Part shown: positions 9,471 through 19,043 of the stretch, in pieces
How positions within the stretch are numbered: position 1 is the stretch's first letter
Layout: the number at the start of each line of letters is the position of its first letter
Assembly: GCF_047974105.1 (NCBI RefSeq)
Contig: NZ_JBHYRS010000010.1
Location: 8,176 to 72,175 of the forward strand
Direction: 5' to 3'
Length of the DNA: 64,000 nt
Origin: Mitsuokella sp047974105
Lineage (GTDB): Bacteria > Bacillota > Negativicutes > Selenomonadales > Selenomonadaceae
Position numbers and translations under genes: made by a program
Notes under the pieces: generated by a model
Told to the model about the DNA's origin: nothing
Databases searched by the model: none
The model's input: only the letters and a program-made list of their open reading frames with translations

Positions 9471-10553
9471 ATGAAAGGGATCTTTTGGGGCCTCTGTGCC
9501 ATGATGTTTTTGCTGAGCTGCGCCGGCGTGGATTCGATGATCAAGGATCCGGAGCATTTTTTTCTCTCGACGGGGCTGACCTCCGTCTTTCTTGTCCTGA
9601 GCATTTACTTTGGCTATCGGGCCGCGCATTATCAGGGCAAGGCGATTGACCGCCATCATAAGCTCGAGCTCAAGGATTTTTCGGCCGATGAAGCAGAACT
9701 CATCGAGACGAGCTGGCAGAAGGCCGTGCGCGATTATGCGCGGGTCGATGCTGCGCGCAGAACCATCCGCGACGGACAGATGCGTCAGCAGCTCATGGAG
9801 ATGCAGCAGATTGCTTCGAATCTGCTGGATTATCTGGAGACGCATCCGAAAAATATTTTAGCGGCGCGGCGTTTCATCGATACGTATCAGGACCGCGCTG
9901 CTTCCATGGCTGAGGAGTTCCGCGAGCTCGAGCGGACGGGGCTCGATACCGCGCAGGTCGCGGAGACGCGGGAACATATCAAAGAGACATTATCGTCTTT
10001 TGATGAAGCGTACGAAAAGGAATTCGAGCATGTCCTCGGGGAGAAACTGCTCGATATGGATGCAGAGCTTTCCGTTCTGCAGAAGACCATGGAGGCCGAT
10101 GGCATCCACAATACGAATGCCGCTTCGGCGGAGAAAAAGCAGGAAACGGCAGTACTGGAACAGGAAAAAACGGAACCCCTGCAGAAAATCGAGCATCTCT
10201 GGCGCCAGCATGAGCCCGCCATGGGCAGGGGCAGAGGCCTTAGAAATTACGGCGGCCGCAAGCATCCGCGCCGGCGCGTGTTCCGCAAGGCAGAGCCTTT
10301 CCGCGTTTCGATGCCGGAAGAGCTTCGCAGCAGTGTCATGAAGGAAAAACTCATCATGAGCGCGCTGGCCATTTTCGGCGGCTGCATCGGCGCACATAAA
10401 TTCTATCAGGGCAAGACGAAATGGGGTATCCTTTACCTTTTGTTCTGGTGGACGGCCATTCCGGGCATTGTGGGCTTCTTTGAGGGGCTGCGTTATCTCT
10501 TCATGCCCATGGATGATTTTTACGAAATGTATTATCACGATGACAGGCGGTGA
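9471..10553 (+). CDS. TM2-domain membrane protein with central coiled coil
   Basis: A 360-residue protein of unknown function. Two N-terminal membrane segments (IFWGLCAMMFLLSCAGV and LTSVFLVLSIYFGYRAA) are followed by a long charged helical region (about 60-260) likely to form coiled coils, a basic Arg-rich stretch, and a C-terminal TM2 domain (residues ~295-350; IFGGCIGAHKFYQGKTKWGILYLLFWW). I chose the ATG at 9471, preceded by a GGCGGTGA ribosome site, over an upstream in-frame codon at 9414 inside rlmH. The TelA-family gene follows at once, suggesting partners. Confidence 0.8.
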   Translation: MKGIFWGLCAMMFLLSCAGVDSMIKDPEHFFLSTGLTSVFLVLSIYFGYRAAHYQGKAIDRHHKLELKDFSADEAELIETSWQKAVRDYARVDAARRTIRDGQMRQQLMEMQQIASNLLDYLETHPKNILAARRFIDTYQDRAASMAEEFRELERTGLDTAQVAETREHIKETLSSFDEAYEKEFEHVLGEKLLDMDAELSVLQKTMEADGIHNTNAASAEKKQETAVLEQEKTEPLQKIEHLWRQHEPAMGRGRGLRNYGGRKHPRRRVFRKAEPFRVSMPEELRSSVMKEKLIMSALAIFGGCIGAHKFYQGKTKWGILYLLFWWTAIPGIVGFFEGLRYLFMPMDDFYEMYYHDDRR

Positions 10554-10558
10554 TTTTT

Positions 10559-11725
10559 ATGGCTAAGGAAATTGAACTTATGGATCTGATGGATCTCAAA
10601 AAGAAGCATCAGGACGAGCAAAAAGAGACAGCGAAGGCGGTCGTGCCCGAAAAAGTTGAGGCGGAAGTTGCGGCCGCAGTCGATACGCTCTCACCGGAAG
10701 AACAGGCAAAAGTCGAGAAAATCAAAGATGGCATCGACATGACGAATACAGAGGCGCTTTTGACATACGGCGCTCCGGCGCAGAAAAAAATTGCCGAGTT
10801 CTCGGACAGCGTGCTCGCGCAGGTCCGCACGAAGGACAGCGGCGAAGTCGGACAGCTGCTCGGCAGCCTCGTGACCGAAGTCAAGGAATACGATGAGAAA
10901 AGTCAGGGCGGTTTTCTGCGCAAGGTGCCGATTATCGGCAGCCTTGTGGGTAAGGCTGACAATGTCAAACAGGGCTATGAAAAGCTCTCCGTGCAGGTCG
11001 AACGCATCGCCGGGGCCCTTGAGCAGTCGCGTCTCAAGATGATGAAGGATGTCGTGCTCTTTGACAAGCTTTATGCAGAGAATTTTTCTTATTTCAAAGA
11101 GCTGCAGCTTTACATCAAAGCGGGCGAAGAAAAGATTCAGGAGATGCGGGAAGTCACGCTGCCGAAGCTTCATGCACAGGCAGCAGCGGCCAACGACCCG
11201 ATGGCCGTACAGGTCGTCGCGGATTTTGAGGCCAGCGTCAACCGCTTCGAGAAAAAGGTCCATGACCTTAAGATCAGCAAAACCATCGCCATCCAGACGG
11301 CACCGCAGATCCGTCTGATCCAGAATAACGACAAGGCCCTGATTGACCGCGTGCAGACCGCGATTTACTCGACAATTCCGCTCTGGAAGAATCAGCTCGT
11401 CATTGCCCTCGGCCTTTCCGCGCAGCAGAAGGTTCTGCGCATGCAGCAGGCTGTCAACAATACGACAAATGAGCTTCTGAAACGCAATGCCGAGCTCCTG
11501 CAGCAGAATTCGGTAGAAACAGCGCAGGAGAATGAACGCAGCATTGTCGATATCGAGACCGTGCGCGAGGTCAACGAAAAGCTCATTCAGACGATTGAAG
11601 ATACCGTGCGCATCCAGCAGGAGGGCCGCGCGAAACGTCAGGTTGCCGAGCAGGAGCTCACGGCTATTGAGGGAAAACTGCGTGATACGCTTTTAAAGCA
11701 CAGCGGCAGGCCTGCAGAGAAATAA
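10559..11725 (+). CDS. TelA-family (toxic anion resistance) protein
   Basis: A 388-residue, almost wholly helical, soluble protein matching the TelA family: SQGGFLRKVPIIGSLVGKADNVKQGYEK, a central VVLFDKLYAENFSYFKELQLYIKAGEEK, and TIAIQTAPQIRLIQNNDKALIDRVQ. The family was named from tellurite-resistance loci, but a general cell-envelope stress role is likely; the biochemical function is unknown. ATG at 10559 follows GGCGGTGA, which overlaps the stop of the TM2 gene, so the two are probably co-translated. Confidence 0.88.
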   Translation: MAKEIELMDLMDLKKKHQDEQKETAKAVVPEKVEAEVAAAVDTLSPEEQAKVEKIKDGIDMTNTEALLTYGAPAQKKIAEFSDSVLAQVRTKDSGEVGQLLGSLVTEVKEYDEKSQGGFLRKVPIIGSLVGKADNVKQGYEKLSVQVERIAGALEQSRLKMMKDVVLFDKLYAENFSYFKELQLYIKAGEEKIQEMREVTLPKLHAQAAAANDPMAVQVVADFEASVNRFEKKVHDLKISKTIAIQTAPQIRLIQNNDKALIDRVQTAIYSTIPLWKNQLVIALGLSAQQKVLRMQQAVNNTTNELLKRNAELLQQNSVETAQENERSIVDIETVREVNEKLIQTIEDTVRIQQEGRAKRQVAEQELTAIEGKLRDTLLKHSGRPAEK

Positions 11726-11780
11726 GACGATACCGCATTTATATTATAGAAAGATAGATTGCTTGGAGTGAACGAACGAG

Positions 11781-13760
11781 ATGAAGACGGATAGACGGGC
11801 GTGGCTGCAGAAGCATATTCTGGGCATGGTATGGATCCTGGGCATCCTTTTTGGCATCATGGTATTCCGTTATGCCTGGCTGCAGCTGGTCGATGGCAAT
11901 GAGCTTTCCGAACGCATGCACAGTCAGGTCGGCTATGATTATGCCATTCAGTCAAAGCGCGGCACGATCACGGACCGCAACGGACGCGAGATGGCCGTGA
12001 GCCTGATGACAAAATCCCTTTATGTGGACCCGAACCATGTCAAGGACCCGGAAACTTTGGCCGCTGACCTTGCCCCGCTCATCAATATGCCGGAGCAGGA
12101 AATTCTCGATGATATTTCTGCCGGCGGCGGTTTTGTCTGGGTCAAGCGCCGCATGGAATACGATGAGTACGAAGCCGTGCGCAAGATGGTCCGCGAAAAG
12201 GAGTACACGGACTGCGTTGGGTTCCGCGATGAAGCGAAGCGCTATTATCCCAATGATATGCTCGGTGCCAATGTCGTTGGTTTTGTCGGTACGGATGACA
12301 AGGGCCTTGACGGCGTGGAGCAGGAGCTCGATGGCCTGCTGAAAGGCGAGGTCAAGGAGAAATATCTGACGACAGACCGCCAGAACCGGCCGATTCTTGA
12401 TTCCATCTTTGCCAGCCAGCGCCAGTACAAGGGCGAATACTGCAAGAATGTCGAACTGACACTCGACAGCGGCATCCAGTTCATCGTGGAACAGGAACTC
12501 GACAGGGCCATGGCCGAGAATAATCCTCAGGCCATTACCTGCGTGGTCATGAACCCGAAAACCGGTGAAGTCCTCGCCATGGCGTCGCGTCCTTCGTATA
12601 ATCCAAACCGCTTCTGGGATTATTCTCCGGAGGTGTGGAAAAACCGCGCGGTCTCGTTTATTTATGAGCCGGGCTCCACGTTCAAATCCGTCGTCGCAGC
12701 AGCCGCGCTGCAGGAAAAAGTCGTTTCGCCCAATCAGGTCTTTGTTGATCCGGGCTATGTCATGGTCTCGGGACACCGCATTCAGAACTGGAGCGGCACG
12801 AGCTTTGGCACGGTCACGTTCACCGATGTCGTCAAGCAGTCCCTGAACACGGGCTTTGCGCAGGTCGGTCTGCGCCTTGGGGCCCAGAAACTCACGGATT
12901 ATGCCAAACTCTTCGGTTTTGGCGCGCCGACAGGAGTCGAGCTCCCCGGTGAAGAGAGCGGCCTCTTGTTCAATCCGGATGATATGCGCGATTCGGATGT
13001 CGCGACCATGGCCATCGGCCAGAGTATTGCCGTGACGCCTTTGCAGCTGGTCACGGCCATGTCGGCCATTGCCAATGACGGCGTCCTCCTAAAGCCCCAT
13101 GTGGTCAAGAACATCACGAATGCCGATGGCTCTGTCTATGAGGACAAAGGCACGACAGAGGTACGCCGCACGATTGAGTCGGCTACGGACAAGACCCTCG
13201 TGGGCCTGCTTGAACAGGTCGTGGCGAGCGGCGGCGGTAAGAAGGCAGCTGTCAAGGGCTACCGCATCGCCGGCAAGACCGGCACAGCCCAGAAAATCCG
13301 TCCGGACGGCACGGGCTACATGGAAGGTCATTACATTGCCTCGTTCTGCGGCTTTGCTCCAGTCGAAGACCCGCAGATCACGGTGCTCGTCATGATTGAC
13401 GACCCGGGCACGGGCAATTATTATGGCGGTCAGATTGCAGCGCCGGTGGCCAGCCGCATTTTCACGCAGCTGTTCCGCTATCTTCACATTGAGCCTTCAA
13501 GTGACCCGTTTGCGGGCATGGAGTCCAAGGCCAAAACAGCGAAAAAGTCGCAGCAGTCGTATTCGGGCAATGTGCCCGACGGCAAGGTCGTCGTACCGGA
13601 TTTTTCGGGCAAGAGCATGCGTGAAGCCGCACAGCTTGCCGCGGACCGCGGCCTGAGCTGCGACCCGGACGGCTCCGGCTACGCCGTGAGCCAGAGCATT
13701 GCGCCGAATACCCTGGTCGATAAGGACACGGTCATCACCGTGAAATTCCAATCACAATGA
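11781..13760 (+). CDS. Class B penicillin-binding protein with PASTA domain
   Basis: A 659-residue transpeptidase of the FtsI/SpoVD type. A single N-terminal membrane anchor (residues 12-30) precedes the dimerisation domain (RGTITDRNGREMAVS), then the transpeptidase domain with Ser299 in PGSTFK, SLN (354-356) and KTG (499-501), then one C-terminal PASTA domain (about 598-658; VVVPDFSGKSMREAAQLAAD). It crosslinks peptidoglycan, probably at the septum or in elongation. Here it is alone rather than in the dcw cluster, so PBP2/FtsI assignment is uncertain. A strong terminator follows. Confidence 0.93.
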   Translation: MKTDRRAWLQKHILGMVWILGILFGIMVFRYAWLQLVDGNELSERMHSQVGYDYAIQSKRGTITDRNGREMAVSLMTKSLYVDPNHVKDPETLAADLAPLINMPEQEILDDISAGGGFVWVKRRMEYDEYEAVRKMVREKEYTDCVGFRDEAKRYYPNDMLGANVVGFVGTDDKGLDGVEQELDGLLKGEVKEKYLTTDRQNRPILDSIFASQRQYKGEYCKNVELTLDSGIQFIVEQELDRAMAENNPQAITCVVMNPKTGEVLAMASRPSYNPNRFWDYSPEVWKNRAVSFIYEPGSTFKSVVAAAALQEKVVSPNQVFVDPGYVMVSGHRIQNWSGTSFGTVTFTDVVKQSLNTGFAQVGLRLGAQKLTDYAKLFGFGAPTGVELPGEESGLLFNPDDMRDSDVATMAIGQSIAVTPLQLVTAMSAIANDGVLLKPHVVKNITNADGSVYEDKGTTEVRRTIESATDKTLVGLLEQVVASGGGKKAAVKGYRIAGKTGTAQKIRPDGTGYMEGHYIASFCGFAPVEDPQITVLVMIDDPGTGNYYGGQIAAPVASRIFTQLFRYLHIEPSSDPFAGMESKAKTAKKSQQSYSGNVPDGKVVVPDFSGKSMREAAQLAADRGLSCDPDGSGYAVSQSIAPNTLVDKDTVITVKFQSQ

Positions 13761-13768
13761 CAAAAAAT

Positions 13769-13799
13769 AAAAACGAGGCAGTGTTTGCCTCGTTTTTTT
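13769..13799. terminator. Terminator after the PBP gene
   Basis: AAAACGAGGCA / TGCCTCGTTTT hairpin with a 7-T run; the A-rich left side lets it also serve the converging glycosyltransferase gene. Confidence 0.9.
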
Positions 13800-13803
13800 G
13801 TAT

Positions 13804-14883
13804 TTAATGATAGAGAAGCTCTAAGAGTGTCTTCGTGACAACGCCGGGTTTGATGGCGTTCATGCAGGCATTTGTCTTATGACGGCATTTTGTCTTGCAG
13901 CAGGCCGTGCATTTATGCGGGGAAAGGATGAAATGGTGGCCTTTTGTCAAGGGACCGTAGATATTGGGATGCGTCGGGCCCCAGAGGGAGAGCGTCGGCA
14001 GGCCGACGGCCTCGGCGATGTAGAGAGGGCCGGTGTCGCCTGTGAGCAGCAGATCCGCTTCGTGGAAGATGGCGGCGAGTTCCAGAAGGCTCGTTTCGCC
14101 GGCAATCGAGAGCGAAGCACGTCCGTTCATCTCTTTTTGGGCAAGTTCGATGTACGGGGCATCGGCAGGCGCGCCGGTAAAGACAATCTGGATGTTTTCG
14201 GGGAGATTGGCGAGCGCGCGGCCAAAAAATTCCGGCGGCCAGTTCTTGTCCGGCCAGGTCGTGCGTGTATTGACGAGCAAGAGCGGCCTCTGAGGGTCGT
14301 GCAGGATGATATCCTTGTCTGCGAAAAAATCAGCGGCGAAATTCTGCAGCTTTTCGGGCAGGTGCAGCACGAGTCCGGGCCTGAAATCCTCGGGGCCGAT
14401 GCCCAGGGGATAAAGGGCCGTCATGTAGCGGCGGATTTTATGGCGGTCGGGAATGTCCGGCGCCATTTCCGTCATGAAGAGAAAATTGCCCTCGTGGCGC
14501 TCATGGATGCCGATGCGCCGCGGCGCTTTGCTCATGCGTGTCAGCAGGCCGGAGATAAAAAGTCCCTGAATATCAAGGGCAATGTCGAATGTATGCGTCT
14601 GCAGCAGCTCTTTGGCTTCGTGCAGGGTCTTTTTGACGGTGCGGAAGTCAAGTTTCTGGGCAGCCCGGTCAAAGGGGCGGCGATCCCAGATGAGCAGTTC
14701 ATCGATATCCGGATTATTTTCGAGGAGCATGCTGGCCGGCGGGCTGACGAGCCATGTGATATGGCAGTCGGGGACGAGGCGTTTGAGATTGTGGACCACG
14801 GCTGTTGCATGCAGAACGTCGCCGATGGCGCTGAGACGTACGACGAGGATGCGGGCGCCGTGAGGAAGTTTTTGTTCGTTCAT
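13804..14883 (-). CDS. Glycosyltransferase family 9 (heptosyltransferase-like)
   Basis: A 359-residue GT9 enzyme. N-terminal ILVVRLSAIGDVLHATAVVHNLKR and the acceptor loop ITWLVSPPA match ADP-heptose:LPS heptosyltransferases; LLTGDTGPLYIAEAVGLPTLSLWGPT is the donor-binding site. The C-terminus carries a Cys cluster (KCTACCKTKCRHKTNAC), also common in GT9 proteins of anaerobes. It would add heptose or a related sugar to the LPS core at the inner-membrane face. Start at 14883 (MNEQKLPHG) has a weak AAGAGA site; a longer frame from 14949 has none. Confidence 0.88.
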   Translation of the reverse strand: MNEQKLPHGARILVVRLSAIGDVLHATAVVHNLKRLVPDCHITWLVSPPASMLLENNPDIDELLIWDRRPFDRAAQKLDFRTVKKTLHEAKELLQTHTFDIALDIQGLFISGLLTRMSKAPRRIGIHERHEGNFLFMTEMAPDIPDRHKIRRYMTALYPLGIGPEDFRPGLVLHLPEKLQNFAADFFADKDIILHDPQRPLLLVNTRTTWPDKNWPPEFFGRALANLPENIQIVFTGAPADAPYIELAQKEMNGRASLSIAGETSLLELAAIFHEADLLLTGDTGPLYIAEAVGLPTLSLWGPTHPNIYGPLTKGHHFILSPHKCTACCKTKCRHKTNACMNAIKPGVVTKTLLELLYH

Positions 14884-14948
14884 CAAAATCTCTTTTCTGT
14901 TCGCTGCGGATGAAATATGGTAAGATAGACTGGACAAAGTCTTTTTCA

Positions 14949-15029
14949 TGCCGATATGTTCGATAATTTCGGTAGTTTCGGCAGTTGCGGCAGTTTTGAT
15001 AGTTTTGCTGGTATCGGCAGTGCCGATTC
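14949..15029. repeat. Imperfect 9-bp tandem repeats
   Basis: About seven diverged 9-bp units, clearest from 14967: TTTCGGTAG, TTTCGGCAG, TTGCGGCAG, TTTTGATAG, TTTTGCTGG, TATCGGCAG. They lie in the gap between the divergent GT9 and helicase genes. No coding role is apparent. The rest of this gap is AT-rich without a clear signal. Confidence 0.6.
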
Positions 15030-15159
15030 TTTGCGGGCGCGATGAATGCGCCCCATGAATATGATATCTATCTTATCTATCTTAGCATAGGGAAAAGATA
15101 AGGAAAAGACTCAGGTAAAATTTGTTTGATGCAAAGATTGCAGGAAAGGCGGGATCGCG

Positions 15160-18100
15160 GTGATTGAGGAAGAACAGATTCGTGCTGTGGCCACGGATGC
15201 GGCCTATCAGCGGGGGCTCCGGTATTTTAGTCATGAAGCCGTAGAGGAAATTTCACAGAAAGAGGATGGCAATTATACTGCGACGGTCGCAGGAACCGAG
15301 CCGTATCATGTAAGAGTCAGCCTGACGGAAGACGGCTCGGATATTGCTTCTTTTCATTGCAACTGCCCTGCGGCCTTCCAATATCCCGGGGCCTGCAAGC
15401 ATGTCGTGGCCGTGCTGAAGGTCATTCAGGGCCTGCAGCGTTATTACAGCCAGTCGGCTGGGGCCGCGCGCCAGGATGAAAAATCTGCGGCCGGCACGGA
15501 TGCGGGCGGCCGTCATTTGCTGCAGAACTTCAGGAGTGCCAAACAGGCGCTGTCTTTGCCGCGGCTGCAAAAACCCGTGTACCTTGTACCGCGCCTTTTT
15601 GTCACGACCTCAGCCTCGGCGCGCAGCGTGGAAAGCTGGCTCGAATTCCGCCTCGGCACGGACCGGCTTTACGTCATGCGCAATGTCATGGATTTTTTAC
15701 AGATTACACTGTCCGGCGGCGAGTACCAGCTCGGACGCAATGCCCTGCAGACCGCTTCCCTGCGCTGGGCGGATGCCATCTCCAAAAAGCTCTGGCAATT
15801 TATGAAGCGGACATATCTCGATGAAAAAGCGCTGTTTCGCTATAATCCGAACTTTTCGTACATGCATTCCCTGCAGAAGAGCACGATTTTCGAGCACAAG
15901 ATGATGCATCTTTCGCCGAGCATGCTGGAAGAATTTTTGGCCATCATGGGGAAGGAGTCGATTGAGCTTCATATCAATGACAGCGAGGCCATTGATGTCC
16001 ATCAACGGGAGAAAAAGCCGAAACTGCGCCTCACCATCCGGCAGCTGGCCGAAAAAAACGGGCTGCTCACGCTGGAAGACGAGGACATGATGCCCCTTAG
16101 CGAGGATTTCAGCCTGCTTTATCAAAATGGCGGCCTTTATCATGTGGATGAGGATTTTGGCAGGGCCCTGCGGCCGCTCTGGCAGACCTTTGCGCATAAT
16201 TCCAGCGTGCGCCTGTCACATGCAGATATGGCGGCTTTTTTCAATCACATCATGCCGGCGGTGGAAAAAATTGCCGAGGTGGAGACGGACCCGGCCTTTG
16301 AGGAAGAATTCATGCTCGTGCCGCTGTCCGTGGAGCTCTATCTCGATTATGAGGGCGATGGCATCGCCGTGAAGCCGGTCTTTGCCTATGAGGAAACGCG
16401 GTTTAATCCGCTTACAGAGGCAGAGCCCGTGCAGGATGAGCAGCATCTGCTCGTGCGTGACTTGGAAGCGGAGCAGTCCATCCTGATGATTTTTGCGCAG
16501 TACGGCTTTGCAAAACGGCATGACCAGTTCGTGCAGCCCGATGAGGAAAAGAGTTATGAATTTTTGACAGACGGCCTTGAGGCCATGCCGGATTTTGTCG
16601 AGATTTTTTATGAAGAGAGCTTTACGAAACGTCCGGTAAGGCCCCTGCCGAAAATCACGGCGGGCGTCAGCCTGAATGACACGGACCTCCTCGAAGTCAC
16701 GTTTGATATGAAGGAGGTCGACTTTGCCGAGCTCATCGAAATCCTCGCGTCCTACCGTCAGAAAAAACGCTATCACCGCATGAAGGACAGGAGCTTTGTC
16801 ACGCTGGGCGAACAGCAGCTGCAGGCCATCGCGGAACTCGTCGAACATGAAGGACTCACTGGCAAAAAAAAGCTGCCGGCTGACAATAAAATCGAGCTGC
16901 CCATGGCAGAGGCCATGTACCTGGATGCGCTGGCGCGGGACGAGGAAGGGCTGCAGCTCGTGCGCAGCAGCCGTTTCCGCGAGCTCGTGCGCGATATCCG
17001 GCAGCCGCAGGACGCCGACTATGAAGTGCCTCTGTCCCTGCAGAACGTTCTGCGCGACTATCAGGTCACGGGCTTCAGCTGGCTTTCGAGCCTTGCCGAC
17101 CATCATTTAGGCGGCATTCTCGCCGACGATATGGGCCTTGGCAAAACGCTGCAGGTCATTGCATTCCTGCTCGCGCGCCGCGGCGAAGGGCGTCCTTCCT
17201 TAGTCGTCACGCCGACCTCGCTTCTTTATAACTGGCTCGAAGAAATTCATCGCTTCGCACCGGAACTCAAAGTCATGGTCGTGGCAGGCAGCAAGGTCGC
17301 GCGCGAACTGCAGCTGCAGGAAATGCGCGGCATTGACGTGGTCGTGGCGACTTACGATACGCTGAAGCGCGATATCGCCATGTACGAGAAAATTACCTTC
17401 CGCTATATCTTTCTCGATGAAGCCCAGCATATCAAGAATCCGGTGACCAAGAGTGCGCGGGCAGTCAAAAGACTCGCGGCCAAGAGCCGCTTTGCCCTGA
17501 CGGGAACGCCAATCGAGAATACGCTGACGGAGCTCTGGTCCATTTTTGACTTTCTGATGCCGGGCTACCTTGGCACTCAGGCCAAGTTCAAGGAACGCTA
17601 TGAGGTCCCCATCGTGCGGGCGGAAGATAAAAAAGCAGCGAAAAAGCTTCAGCAGCGAGTCATGCCCTTTGTACTGCGCCGCATGAAAAAAGATGTGCTG
17701 AAGGAGCTGCCGGATAAGGTCGAACGCAAGCTCGTAGGCGAAATGACGCCGCAGCAGACCAAGGTCTATCAGGCGTATTTTATGAAGAGCCAGCACGAGT
17801 TTTCCGCCGAGCTCCGGCTCGCGAGCCCCGGCGAACGCCGCATGAAAATTCTGGCCATCCTCACGCGGCTGCGCCAGATTGCCTGCGACCCTTCGCTTTT
17901 TCTCGAAAGCTATCGTGGCGGTTCGGGCAAACTCGATATGCTCGAAGAGCTCATCGATGATGCGATGGCGGGCAATCACCGCCTGCTGATTTTCTCGCAG
18001 TTCACGACGATGCTCTCGCATATTGCCGCACGGCTCAAGAAAAAGAAAATCGACTATTTCTATCTCGATGGCACAACACCTGCGCTCACGCGCATGAAGC

Positions 18101-18435
18101 TCGTGCGCCAATATAATGAAGGCAGCGTGCCGATTTTCCTGATTTCCCTGAAGGCCGGCGGCACGGGACTCAACCTCACGGGGGCTGACATGGTTGTGCA
18201 TTTTGACCCGTGGTGGAATCCTGCCGTCGAAGATCAGGCGACGGACCGCGCGTACCGTCTGGGTCAGCAGAGCAATGTACAGGTCTTCAAGCTTATCATG
18301 AAGGGGACGGTCGAAGAAAAAATCTATGAGCTGCAGGAAAAAAAGAAAAACCTCATTGACCAGATGATAAAACCGGGGGAGAATTTCCTGACGAAACTCA
18401 CAGAGGAAGAGATTCAGGCGCTTTTTAAGGCATGA
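15160..18435 (+). CDS. SWIM zinc-finger SNF2-family helicase
   Basis: A 1091-residue DNA translocase. A SWIM zinc finger lies near the N-terminus (Cys67, Cys69, Cys79, His81 in HCNCPAAFQYPGACKHV). A long middle region of unknown fold follows, then a complete SNF2 motor from about residue 620: Walker A DDMGLGKTLQ, motif II LDEAQH, motif III ALTGTPIEN, motif V SLKAGGTGLNLT, motif VI DRAYRLGQ. This bacterial SWIM-SNF2 architecture is common in Firmicutes; its role is not settled. Start is GTG at 15160 after GGCGGG. It stands alone. Confidence 0.92.
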   Translation: MIEEEQIRAVATDAAYQRGLRYFSHEAVEEISQKEDGNYTATVAGTEPYHVRVSLTEDGSDIASFHCNCPAAFQYPGACKHVVAVLKVIQGLQRYYSQSAGAARQDEKSAAGTDAGGRHLLQNFRSAKQALSLPRLQKPVYLVPRLFVTTSASARSVESWLEFRLGTDRLYVMRNVMDFLQITLSGGEYQLGRNALQTASLRWADAISKKLWQFMKRTYLDEKALFRYNPNFSYMHSLQKSTIFEHKMMHLSPSMLEEFLAIMGKESIELHINDSEAIDVHQREKKPKLRLTIRQLAEKNGLLTLEDEDMMPLSEDFSLLYQNGGLYHVDEDFGRALRPLWQTFAHNSSVRLSHADMAAFFNHIMPAVEKIAEVETDPAFEEEFMLVPLSVELYLDYEGDGIAVKPVFAYEETRFNPLTEAEPVQDEQHLLVRDLEAEQSILMIFAQYGFAKRHDQFVQPDEEKSYEFLTDGLEAMPDFVEIFYEESFTKRPVRPLPKITAGVSLNDTDLLEVTFDMKEVDFAELIEILASYRQKKRYHRMKDRSFVTLGEQQLQAIAELVEHEGLTGKKKLPADNKIELPMAEAMYLDALARDEEGLQLVRSSRFRELVRDIRQPQDADYEVPLSLQNVLRDYQVTGFSWLSSLADHHLGGILADDMGLGKTLQVIAFLLARRGEGRPSLVVTPTSLLYNWLEEIHRFAPELKVMVVAGSKVARELQLQEMRGIDVVVATYDTLKRDIAMYEKITFRYIFLDEAQHIKNPVTKSARAVKRLAAKSRFALTGTPIENTLTELWSIFDFLMPGYLGTQAKFKERYEVPIVRAEDKKAAKKLQQRVMPFVLRRMKKDVLKELPDKVERKLVGEMTPQQTKVYQAYFMKSQHEFSAELRLASPGERRMKILAILTRLRQIACDPSLFLESYRGGSGKLDMLEELIDDAMAGNHRLLIFSQFTTMLSHIAARLKKKKIDYFYLDGTTPALTRMKLVRQYNEGSVPIFLISLKAGGTGLNLTGADMVVHFDPWWNPAVEDQATDRAYRLGQQSNVQVFKLIMKGTVEEKIYELQEKKKNLIDQMIKPGENFLTKLTEEEIQALFKA

Positions 18436-18509
18436 TGGCGTTTGACGGTATTTTTTTTCGCGTGCATGTGATAAAATAAGAAAGAGTATGGAAGAAAGGT
18501 GGAGAAACC

Positions 18510-18953
18510 ATGAACATTACGATTGGCAGTGACCACGGTGCGGTGGCACTCAAAGATGAAGTCAAGATGGTTCTGAAGGAATATGAGGATATCAAGGTCA
18601 CGGATGTCGGCACGTTTGGCACGGCCTCGGTCGATTATCCGGATATTGCGGAAAAAGTATGTGCTGACGTCACGAGCGGCAAGGCAGATTTCGGCATCGT
18701 GCTCTGCGGCACGGGCATTGGCATTTCGATTGCTGCGAACAAGGTCAAGGGCATCCGCTGCGCACTCTGCAACGATGTTTACTCGGCCAAGAAAGCGCGT
18801 CAGCACAACAATGCCAACGTACTGGCCATGGGCGGCCGCGTGCTCGGCTTCGGCCCGGCTGGCGAAATCGTCCGCGCTTTTGTCGAGAGCAAGTTTGAAG
18901 GCGGCCGCCATGAGCGCCGCGTCAACAAGATCATGGCCATTGAGCAGAAATAA
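18510..18953 (+). CDS. rpiB: Ribose-5-phosphate isomerase B
   Basis: A 147-residue RpiB/LacAB-family isomerase interconverting ribose-5-P and ribulose-5-P. Hallmarks: N-terminal GSDHGAVALK (Asp8-His9), catalytic Cys66 in LCGTGIGISIAANK, and RQHNNANVLAMGGRVLG. Length is typical. It lies just before glyA; rpiB-glyA-upp is a familiar Firmicute order linking pentose phosphate, one-carbon and nucleotide salvage metabolism. Confidence 0.96.
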   Translation: MNITIGSDHGAVALKDEVKMVLKEYEDIKVTDVGTFGTASVDYPDIAEKVCADVTSGKADFGIVLCGTGIGISIAANKVKGIRCALCNDVYSAKKARQHNNANVLAMGGRVLGFGPAGEIVRAFVESKFEGGRHERRVNKIMAIEQK

Positions 18954-19043
18954 GCCCTGCGTGCCTGATTGATTTTACGTGAGGAAATGGCTGCCCATCG
19001 TTTACAATCTGTATGGCTGCAGCTGCATAAAGGAGGAAAACCC

